A DNA stretch of 64,000 nucleotides from DASUGC01 sp035606665. GTDB lineage: Bacteria; Acidobacteriota; Vicinamibacteria; Vicinamibacterales; SCN-69-37. Below, in pieces: positions 24,211 to 30,878 of this stretch. Position numbers and translations under genes: made by a program. The notes below the pieces were generated by a model that saw nothing but the letters and a program-made list of their open reading frames with translations, was not told the DNA's origin and did no database searches. Location of the stretch: assembly GCA_035606665.1 (NCBI GenBank), contig DATNEY010000026.1, positions 1 through 64,000 on the forward strand, in the 5' to 3' direction. Each line of letters starts with the position of its first letter. Within the stretch, counting starts at the first letter, position 1.

Positions 24211-25050
24211 TCATTTATAGGTGGGGGGCTGAAGCTTGCGCCATGCGTCGTATCGCACTCGCAACGTCTTCACGGGATTGAGGTTCTCACCGGGCTTCAT
24301 CGCACCGGGACCGCGATCGGCTCCGGGCTGCGCGACGTTGATGTACATCGCGTACTTGCCGTTGTTGTGCGAATCGCCGTTCGTATCATTGGCTTCGGAC
24401 ATCAGGATGTACGCGACGTGCGCCGTCTTTCCGTCGCACGGATTGGCGGGCGTCGATCCATCCGCGGGCGGGGGAGGGCACGTGCAGCGGCTGTCGCCGC
24501 CGGCCGCGTCCGCCGCTTCCATCGCCGCCATCACGCGGTCCGTCAGCGCGCCCTTGGTTTCGAGGAACGCTTTGACGGCGTTCGGCACCACCTGACCCGG
24601 CCGCAGAATGTTGCCCTGAATCGAGTAATAGATTTCGGTGCCGGGCACCTGTCCCTGAATGTCCTGGGAAACGTAGCCGTTCGTGAGTCCGGAGTGTCCC
24701 GCGCTGCGGCCGGTGAGATCGACGATGCCGAACTGCCGCGACTGGAACGCGGGATCCTGGCTCAGCAGGTCGATGATCTTCGACGGGTCCGTGCCCTTCT
24801 GCAGCTCCGTGAACACGAGCATCTGATTCGCATGAGTGCCATCGACGCTCGCCTGGCAGGCCGCGACGCCTTTGCCGGGCACCACCACCGCCTGAACGCC
24901 TTTCAGGAACTCATCGTTGTTGTTGACGCATGTCGCGGATGCGATGACGACGCGTTTGGTGGCCTTGTCGACGGCGATGATCGACCACGTCGCCGACGCG
25001 GCGGACGGCACGAGCAGCAGGGCGGAGACGAGAGCTGAGACTCGAAGCAT
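24211..25050 (-). CDS. Secreted DUF1028 family protein
   Basis: 279 residues from ATG 25050 with a signal peptide (MLRVSALVSALLLVPSAASA). The body follows the DUF1028 pattern: ATWSIIAVDKATKRVVIAS, then GKGVAACQASVD, later a block of predicted Ntn-hydrolase-like beta strands and TDRVMAAMEAADAAGGDSRC. A Cys/Pro-rich insert (CTCPPPPADGSTPANPCDG) may be disulfide-bonded. The family's biochemical role is unknown. The frame is open beyond the start to 25317 but that part overlaps the repeat hairpins and the upstream gene. Confidence 0.88.
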   Translation of the reverse strand: MLRVSALVSALLLVPSAASATWSIIAVDKATKRVVIASATCVNNNDEFLKGVQAVVVPGKGVAACQASVDGTHANQMLVFTELQKGTDPSKIIDLLSQDPAFQSRQFGIVDLTGRSAGHSGLTNGYVSQDIQGQVPGTEIYYSIQGNILRPGQVVPNAVKAFLETKGALTDRVMAAMEAADAAGGDSRCTCPPPPADGSTPANPCDGKTAHVAYILMSEANDTNGDSHNNGKYAMYINVAQPGADRGPGAMKPGENLNPVKTLRVRYDAWRKLQPPTYK

Positions 25051-25063
25051 GAACGGATTATAG

Positions 25064-25085
25064 GGCCGGGTCTGAAGACCCGGCC
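25064..25085. repeat. CTGAAG-core hairpin repeat, copy 1
   Basis: GGCCGGGTCT (25064-25073) pairs perfectly with AGACCCGGCC (25076-25085) around GA. A direct repeat CGCCATGGAGCCCG follows at 25084-25098 and again at 25106-25120, linking it to copy 2, which suggests a duplicated unit. Confidence 0.75.
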
Positions 25086-25116
25086 GCCATGGAGCCCGAA
25101 GGCACACGCCATGGAG

Positions 25117-25138
25117 CCCGGGGTCTTTAGACCCCGGG
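25117..25138. repeat. Hairpin repeat copy 2, overlapping the end of the DUF922 gene
   Basis: CCCGGGGTCT (25117-25126) pairs with AGACCCCGGG (25129-25138). On the minus strand the DUF922 frame runs into this hairpin and its TAA stop lies in the loop, so the last residues (TPGV) are repeat-encoded. Confidence 0.7.
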
Positions 25139-25759
25139 TGTCTTCCCGTTTCCCGGCAACGTGAACTTGCTGGTCGAGAACAGCTGGCCGTCCACTTCCT
25201 TGTCCCAGCGGGCCTGCTCGGCCGCGCGGCGCCCGTTGTCCGTTTCCTTGTCGTATTGGGCCTGGGCGTTGGCTTCGTCGCGGACGTATCGCGTGGCGGC
25301 GTCGGACAGGTCGCCATTCGACCCGCGGCACGGCGCGACGAGCTCCGTGAAGTAGCGCCGCAGCCGCCGCGCGTGCACCTCGGTCAGATCGAAGTGCGTC
25401 TGCTCGTGCCGGAGCGCGCGGGCGCTGTCGGCGGGCCGCTGCAGGATGTCGGGGCGCACCCATGACTGTTCCGGACGAAACGCCGCAAGGACGCGGAACT
25501 CGAACGCCGACCCGACGCAACGGACGCCATGAAGCAGCGAGTAGGCCGTCTCTGCGGCGGCCGGGCTCTCACGCGGCGGCTGCCCACGGAAGTCCTTCCA
25601 CGTAAGCGGACGTCGTGGTGTCCACGCGAAGGCATCGAGCTCCTTCACGCGCGCATTGATGGATTCGGTGAGCGATGGGCCGGCGGGTGCGGAGGTCGGC
25701 AACGAAGCCAGACAGCCGGAGACAATCAACGCCGCCACAACGATGAATATGCGGGGCAT
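25127..25759 (-). CDS. DUF922 family lipoprotein (putative zinc-binding)
   Basis: 210 residues. The signal ends in a lipobox (IVSGC), so it is probably a lipoprotein. The core has LTWKDFRGQPP, typical of DUF922, and ALRHEQTHFDLTEVHARRL, an H-E-x-x-H motif followed by a further His that suggests a metallopeptidase site. Conserved aromatic and acidic residues follow (RYVRDEANAQAQYDKETDNG). Substrate and activity are unproven. The C-terminal residues and stop codon come from a repeat hairpin, so the original gene may have ended differently. It precedes the DUF1028 gene by 76 bp. Confidence 0.8.
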   Translation of the reverse strand: MPRIFIVVAALIVSGCLASLPTSAPAGPSLTESINARVKELDAFAWTPRRPLTWKDFRGQPPRESPAAAETAYSLLHGVRCVGSAFEFRVLAAFRPEQSWVRPDILQRPADSARALRHEQTHFDLTEVHARRLRRYFTELVAPCRGSNGDLSDAATRYVRDEANAQAQYDKETDNGRRAAEQARWDKEVDGQLFSTSKFTLPGNGKTPGV

Positions 25760-25778
25760 GAAGCCATTGTAAGGCCGG

Positions 25779-25803
25779 AGCCCGGGTCTTCAGACCCCGG
25801 GGC
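25779..25803. repeat. Hairpin repeat copy 3
   Basis: CCCGGGTCT (from 25781) pairs with AGACCCCGGG (25792-25801) with one bulge around a TTC loop. It belongs to the same CTTCAG/CTGAAG-core family as 25064-25138, 49538-49557 and 62475-62492. It overlaps the last codons of the permease gene. Confidence 0.65.
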
Positions 25804-27262
25804 CGAGCCGTGAGTGCCTGCGCGAGTACAAGAAATAGATACCGCATCCGACCACCATCCAGATCGCAAGGCGTTCCCATGTCGCGGCGGGCAGGCTCAG
25901 CATCAGTGCGAACGAGACGACCGCGGATGCGATGGGCACGGCTGGTACCCACGGGGTGCGGAAGGGCCGTATCAGAGCCGGCTGCGTGCGGCGCAGGACG
26001 AGAACACCCAGCGAGACGATCACGAACGCCATCAGGGTGCCGATACTGACGAGATTGCCGAGAACACTGATCGACGTGAACCCCGAAGCGAGCGCGACGA
26101 TGACGCCGGTGGCCATCGTTGTCAGGTGTGGCGTCCGGTACTTCGGGTGAATGCGGCCGGCCCACGCCGGCAGCAAGCCGTCCTGCGCCATGGACATGAA
26201 GATTCGCGGCTGCGCCATCATCTGCACCACCATCGTCGATGTGAGTCCGGCGACGATGCCGATCTTGACGAGCGGCGCAAGGAGACGCATCACGGCCTCC
26301 CAGGTGGTGCCGGCCGCCGCCGTGCGTGCGTGATCGATTGCGACCGCCATGGGCGCAGGCCCGCCGAGATCGCGATACGGCACGAGCCCGACCATGACCG
26401 CCGAGACCGCGATGTAGAGGAGCGTGCAGACCGCGAGCGAACCAAGGATGCCGCGCGGCATATCGCGTTGCGGATGCCGCGCCTCCTGCGCGGCCGTGGA
26501 GACGGCGTCGAAACCGATGTAGGCGAAGAAGATGACGGCGGCGCCCCGGATGATGCCCGACCAGCCGAACTCACCGAAGGTGCCGGTGTTTGGAGGAATG
26601 AAGGGCGTGTAGTTCTCGTGCCGGATGAACATCGAGCCAGCCGCGATGATGAGCAGGATGATGGCGACCTTGATCACCACCACGACCGCGTTCACGTTCG
26701 CGGATTCGCGGACGCCGCGCACGAGCAGCCACGTGACGAAGAGGGAGATCAGGACCGCCGGCAGATTCAGGACGGCAGTCACGGTCGAGCCGTCAGCGAG
26801 CGTGATGACGGTGCCGGGCGCCGCACTGATCGCGGCCGGAATCCGAATCCCGATGTCGCCGAGGAGGCTGACGACATTGCCGGACCACCCGACCGCGACC
26901 GTCGCGGCGCCGAGCGCGTACTCGAGAATGAGATCCCATCCGATCGCCCAGGCGACGAATTCGCCCAGCGTCGCGTAGGCGTACGTGTACGCGGAGCCGG
27001 CGACGGGTACCGTGGACGCAAATTCCGCGTAGCAGAGCGCGGCGAGGGTGCTGACGACTCCGGCGACGAGCATCGACAGCACGATCGCCGGTCCGGAGTT
27101 GGCGGCCGCCGCCTGGCCCGTCAGGACAAAGATGCCGGTGCCGATGATCGCGCCGATACCGAGCGCGATGAGGTTCATGGGCCCGAGCACGCGCTTCAGG
27201 CCATGCGTGCCCTCGGATTGCGCGATCAGCGCGGCTATGGGTTTGGTGCGAAGGAGTGACAT
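25790..27262 (-). CDS. APC superfamily amino-acid permease (YfnA/CAT type)
   Basis: 490 residues with about 12 to 14 membrane helices. The N-terminus has GLKRVLGPMNLIALGIGAII followed by GTGIFVLTG, the substrate-binding unwound helix 1 of APC transporters. Later blocks YAYATLGEFVAWAIGWDLILEY and FFAYIGFDAVSTAAQEARHP are typical of the cationic-amino-acid transporter branch. It should import amino acids by proton symport or exchange; the substrate is not resolved. A stand-alone gene; the upstream neighbour is 34 bp away. The stop codon lies at the edge of a hairpin repeat. The plus-strand frame 25814-27259 is a shadow. Confidence 0.93.
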   Translation of the reverse strand: MSLLRTKPIAALIAQSEGTHGLKRVLGPMNLIALGIGAIIGTGIFVLTGQAAAANSGPAIVLSMLVAGVVSTLAALCYAEFASTVPVAGSAYTYAYATLGEFVAWAIGWDLILEYALGAATVAVGWSGNVVSLLGDIGIRIPAAISAAPGTVITLADGSTVTAVLNLPAVLISLFVTWLLVRGVRESANVNAVVVVIKVAIILLIIAAGSMFIRHENYTPFIPPNTGTFGEFGWSGIIRGAAVIFFAYIGFDAVSTAAQEARHPQRDMPRGILGSLAVCTLLYIAVSAVMVGLVPYRDLGGPAPMAVAIDHARTAAAGTTWEAVMRLLAPLVKIGIVAGLTSTMVVQMMAQPRIFMSMAQDGLLPAWAGRIHPKYRTPHLTTMATGVIVALASGFTSISVLGNLVSIGTLMAFVIVSLGVLVLRRTQPALIRPFRTPWVPAVPIASAVVSFALMLSLPAATWERLAIWMVVGCGIYFLYSRRHSRLGPGV

Positions 27263-27296
27263 GCCCGGCAGCCTAGCGGCGCCGGCGTGCCGTGAT

Positions 27297-28292
27297 CTAT
27301 TCCGCGACCTTCGTCCGTGGAGCGCTCGTCGCGAAGGTGCGCCGAGGTTGAACCAGACCGGCCCGGAGCTGGTCGTTCAGCCGGTAGGCATGACGAGCGG
27401 TGACGATGTCGCTCGAGTTGCGGAGACGCGATCGGAGTGTGTGAATGTGCCGCGCGGCGATGTTCGTGAGCTCGGCGCGATCGGCGTCCGGCGGCGCCAG
27501 CCTCGCGCCTACATCCACGACCGCGAGACCATCGCCACCGGACAGAAGGTCTTTGACGAGTGCCGTCCAGGTCTCGGCTTCGGGTGAGCCCGTCTTGAGC
27601 GTGAACTTTCCAGGTTCAGCCACCGCGCGGCCCCCGAGTTCGACGGCATGCTGTTGTGGCCAGAGCACGAGATCGAACGCGTCCTCGATCTCGGGCCGAT
27701 CCGGCAGCGAGATCGGTCGATTGCCAAGTTTCAGCGGGAACAATCGATCGAAGAGCGCCGCAAGCGAGGGAACGACGATGTCGTTGAGGGCGCCCTTGTC
27801 CATGACGTCGCGCGGATCGAAGCCGGCTTCGAGCATCTCGCTGCCGAAGGTCGCGCTGTACCCGCGCTTGTTGGACAAGAACCGCACGGCGGGCGGTCGA
27901 TCCGGGAACATGCCTCGGACCGTGGCTGCGAGGTAGATCGACTCCCACCAGCGATCAGTGGGAATGAAGGGCAGTGTGCCGAGCTGCACGTCCTGCACGA
28001 GGACGCCGCCGGGACGCAGTTGGCGGCTGACCCAGCGGCTGAAGCTCGCGACGTTCGCGAGATCGGGCGGCATTGGCGCCGCCACGATGACATCGGGGAA
28101 TCGCGACGCGCACGCGGCCGCGGCCGCGCCGGTGTCGGGCCCCGGTCGATCGAGAACGGCGACGGTGATCTGGCCGAGCAGGTCGGGACGCACGTGCTGC
28201 ACGACCGACAGCAGATCGGTCGTGTGATACAAGTGGTCCTCCACAAACACGAGCGGCCGGCGTTCGATCCCGGGCTCGTCGAGCCAGTTCAT
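27297..28292 (-). CDS. Protein of unknown function divergent from a sensor kinase
   Basis: 331 residues from ATG 28292. No signal peptide or membrane helix. The N-terminal half alternates strands and helices (RRPLVFVEDHLYHTTDLLSV, ITVAVLDRPGPDT, FSRWVSRQLRPGGVLVQDVQ), which looks like a Rossmann or methyltransferase-like fold, but I see no clear SAM-binding G-x-G-x-G. The C-terminal region (about 215-331) is mixed and ends with a basic tail. I do not recognise the family. It is divergent from the kinase at 28342 with only 49 bp between starts, suggesting a joint function and shared regulation. Confidence 0.7.
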   Translation of the reverse strand: MNWLDEPGIERRPLVFVEDHLYHTTDLLSVVQHVRPDLLGQITVAVLDRPGPDTGAAAAACASRFPDVIVAAPMPPDLANVASFSRWVSRQLRPGGVLVQDVQLGTLPFIPTDRWWESIYLAATVRGMFPDRPPAVRFLSNKRGYSATFGSEMLEAGFDPRDVMDKGALNDIVVPSLAALFDRLFPLKLGNRPISLPDRPEIEDAFDLVLWPQQHAVELGGRAVAEPGKFTLKTGSPEAETWTALVKDLLSGGDGLAVVDVGARLAPPDADRAELTNIAARHIHTLRSRLRNSSDIVTARHAYRLNDQLRAGLVQPRRTFATSAPRTKVAE

Positions 28293-28341
28293 GACGACTA
28301 CTGTATCGTCGGATCGGCGAAACACGCAGCCGGGGCGCGTC

Positions 28342-30687
28342 ATGTTTCTCTACGCGGGCGTCGTCATTTTTCTGATCCTGTCCGCGTTTACCGCGCGATC
28401 GATCTGGCTGGCGTGGCAGGCGCGATCCGGTGAGGCGCGCGCGGCCGCCGTCTTCGACCTCGTCGGTCAGCGCACGCCGATGCGGCCCACGGACGCGCCT
28501 GGAGCGATGGCGTGGCTGCGTGTCGAGCTCGATCGCTACGCCGCGCACATCGCCGATCCGCGGCAGGCCGACGTCTATCGCGAGCTGGCCGCCGAATCGG
28601 AACGTGTGCCGGCGCTTCTCGCGCCACTGGTCTCCGCGCTCACCGATGCTTCTGGCGCCGGCGTGAGCGCGTCAGCACGGCTCGGTCCGGCGCAGAGCAG
28701 CGGGCCGTCATTGCGAGTCGAGCGAGTGCTGGAGGTTGGCGCCGATCGGCTGGCGGTGACGCGCCGCCGCGATCTCGACTCGGACAACCTGTCGGATCGC
28801 TCCGCGTCGAATCGATTCATCGGAGCGATGACCGTCCTGCCGTCACTGAAGCCCGTCGTCGATCGCGCGCTGGCGCAGACGTCGGCGCGTCAACTGCCGC
28901 AGCCGGTCCGCATCTACGCCGTGTCCGAGGACGGCACGCTCGTGTCGCTGCCGTGGGCGGGTGGCGACGACTCCGGGTCGCGTGAGGTCGCGTTGTTGTC
29001 CGCGCGCGCGGGTCTGCCGGCATTTGCACCACAGGAGTTCTTCTTCGATCGGCCGGCCTACTCCGGTTTCTATCTCGATCTTGGCGGCCGCGGGCTCGTG
29101 TCCACGATTCTTCGTCCGCAGACGCTGCCTGACGGGCAGCACATCGTCCTCGCGCTCGATCTTGCGTTCAGCGTGGACTGGCGCGCATTTGCGGAAGGCG
29201 TCGCGCCGCCTGTGGCCGGTACGGCGGTCGCCGCGCCGCCGGATGCGGGCTGGTCGACGCTGGAAACCTCGCTTGGTGAATCGGCATCCGAAGCCCTCAG
29301 GCGCGCGGTTTCGGAGCTCGCGTCGTCTGAGCGTCCCGCGCGATCGACCGTCAACGCCACGCCGCTCAAACACGGGCTCGTTGCCCGCGGCGCGCTCGCG
29401 GCGTTTCAGGTCGCCGATCGCACCTGGCTGCTGATGCTGTTCCCGCAATCGTCGCCGGCGTTTCCGGTGACGGCGGTGGTGCTCCTGGCCGGCATGCTCG
29501 CCCTGCTGCTCGCCGGTTTCGAGGTCAACAGGCGCCGTGCGGATGCGTCGAGGCGTACCGCCGAGCGCGCGCTGGCGGAGAAACAGAACCTGCTCAACAC
29601 GATGCAGGTGCCTCTCGTCGTTGTCGATCCCAATACCGATGTCATCGTGTCGTCGAATCAGGCGGCGTCGTCCATCGGCATCCGCGCCGGCCGAGCATTC
29701 GGCGACCTCGTCTGGCCGGACGAGGCCGCGCGCGCCCACTATCAAAGGATGCAGATCGCATCACCGGAGCCGCGGCGCGCGTACGGCATTCCGGTCGCCG
29801 TGACAGGGGAGGCCGGCGCCGCGGAACGTCGCTACGCTGTTGTGCGTTCGGTGGCTGTCACCGCGCCCATCGAGGCGCTGAACGCCGACGAGCGCCATCG
29901 CCTCGGCGTGCTCTTCTTGCTCGATCGAGACGACGACCTCGCGTTGCTGGCGGATGAGATCGAAAGTGGCGCCCACCGCGACGAGCGCCGCCGACTCGCC
30001 GGACTCCTGTCGCACGGCGTCGACACCCTCGCGCGCGTGCTCGAGCACAGCTTGGGTGCGAACGGGTCGCGGATGGGGTCAGACCCCAACTTCCAGGCCT
30101 GGCTCGCCGAGTACCTCGAGCGGCGCATCACCGTGGCCGCATGGCTCCTCGATCACTGGGACGTGTCACCGCCACTTGCACCCGAGAGTGTCGTGGACGT
30201 CGATCAGGCGCGCGCCACCATCGACCGCTTCGAACGCATGTGCCGCATCGTCCGCGACGACCGGGATCTTCGGGCACGCTTGCACTGGGACAACGGGACG
30301 CTCGCGGTCGCGGGCGGACCTGTTTTCGAAACCGCAATCGACTGGCCGCCGGCGTTTGCATTCACGACGCCGGTGCGTGGCGCATTCGGTTGGTTCATCG
30401 GCGAGGTACTGACGAACGCAGTCCGTCATGGGACACCGGGTACCACGCCGCGGATCTCGATAGGTTGCGACCGTGTCCGCCGCGAACTGACATTCGCGGT
30501 CTCCAACGCCGTACCCGCAGGCGCGACCGCCAAGCCGGGCGGCGATGCGTACGGCGGCGTCGCCATTCTCACCGCGATGGCCCGCCTGCTCGAGTGGCGG
30601 GATCTGAACTTCGACTCGGCGGTGGACAGATTCGAGGTCTCATGGCGAGTGCCCGCCGGCGAACGGCGCGGCGGCGACGCGGATTGA
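28342..30687 (+). CDS. Membrane sensor kinase with GHKL-type ATPase domain
   Basis: 781 residues from ATG 28342 (an in-frame ATG at 28291 overlaps the divergent start codon and is less likely). A membrane helix at the N-terminus (about 2-20), a large periplasmic region (about 25-360), and a second helix near 375-395 (VTAVVLLAGMLALLLAGF). A PAS-like domain follows (MQVPLVVVDPNTDVIVSSN). The C-terminal ATPase has N-box GEVLTNAVRHG and G2-like GGVAILTAMARL, but the middle G1 box is poor and no standard HisKA H-box is present. Residues MGSDPN are encoded by a GGGGTCAGACCCC palindrome (30074-30088) inserted in frame. Confidence 0.78.
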   Translation: MFLYAGVVIFLILSAFTARSIWLAWQARSGEARAAAVFDLVGQRTPMRPTDAPGAMAWLRVELDRYAAHIADPRQADVYRELAAESERVPALLAPLVSALTDASGAGVSASARLGPAQSSGPSLRVERVLEVGADRLAVTRRRDLDSDNLSDRSASNRFIGAMTVLPSLKPVVDRALAQTSARQLPQPVRIYAVSEDGTLVSLPWAGGDDSGSREVALLSARAGLPAFAPQEFFFDRPAYSGFYLDLGGRGLVSTILRPQTLPDGQHIVLALDLAFSVDWRAFAEGVAPPVAGTAVAAPPDAGWSTLETSLGESASEALRRAVSELASSERPARSTVNATPLKHGLVARGALAAFQVADRTWLLMLFPQSSPAFPVTAVVLLAGMLALLLAGFEVNRRRADASRRTAERALAEKQNLLNTMQVPLVVVDPNTDVIVSSNQAASSIGIRAGRAFGDLVWPDEAARAHYQRMQIASPEPRRAYGIPVAVTGEAGAAERRYAVVRSVAVTAPIEALNADERHRLGVLFLLDRDDDLALLADEIESGAHRDERRRLAGLLSHGVDTLARVLEHSLGANGSRMGSDPNFQAWLAEYLERRITVAAWLLDHWDVSPPLAPESVVDVDQARATIDRFERMCRIVRDDRDLRARLHWDNGTLAVAGGPVFETAIDWPPAFAFTTPVRGAFGWFIGEVLTNAVRHGTPGTTPRISIGCDRVRRELTFAVSNAVPAGATAKPGGDAYGGVAILTAMARLLEWRDLNFDSAVDRFEVSWRVPAGERRGGDAD
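30074..30088. repeat. REP-like GGGGTCAGACCCC word inside the sensor-kinase gene
   Basis: TGGGGTCAGACCCCA, a perfect palindrome around the central A. It is the same core as at 7801-7834 and 30691-30865. Here it lies within a reading frame and is translated without a frameshift. Confidence 0.6.
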
Positions 30688-30690
30688 GGG

Positions 30691-30865
30691 GGGGTCAGAC
30701 CGGGGTCAGACCACCTTGGAGTTTTTCCCACATCGATTGGGGCCAGAAAAGGCCAAAGTGCCGCTCTCGCCGGAACACCATTGCCGAGTTCTCTTGATCA
30801 TTAAGGAATTGCTGGGGCTATGGTCGTGGAGTTTTTCCAAAGTGGTCTGACCCCGGTCTGACCCC
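30691..30865. repeat. 175-bp REP/MITE-like element with 30-bp terminal inverted repeats
   Basis: The left arm (30691-30720) and the right arm (30836-30865) are inverted repeats matching at 29 of 30 positions; each carries two tandem copies of GGGGTCAGACC. Just inside, the word GGAGTTTTTCC occurs as a direct repeat (30717-30727 and 30828-30838). The interior (about 115 bp) is AT-richer than its surroundings and has no reading frame. It fills the gap between two convergent kinase genes, 3 bp after one stop codon. It may serve as a bidirectional terminator or be a mobile non-autonomous element. Confidence 0.75.
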
Positions 30866-30878
30866 GTTACGTCCCCCG

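Noticed and set aside
25814..27259. 481-codon plus-strand frame
   Set aside because: Mirror of the APC permease; charged, repetitive composition typical of antisense reading in GC-rich DNA.
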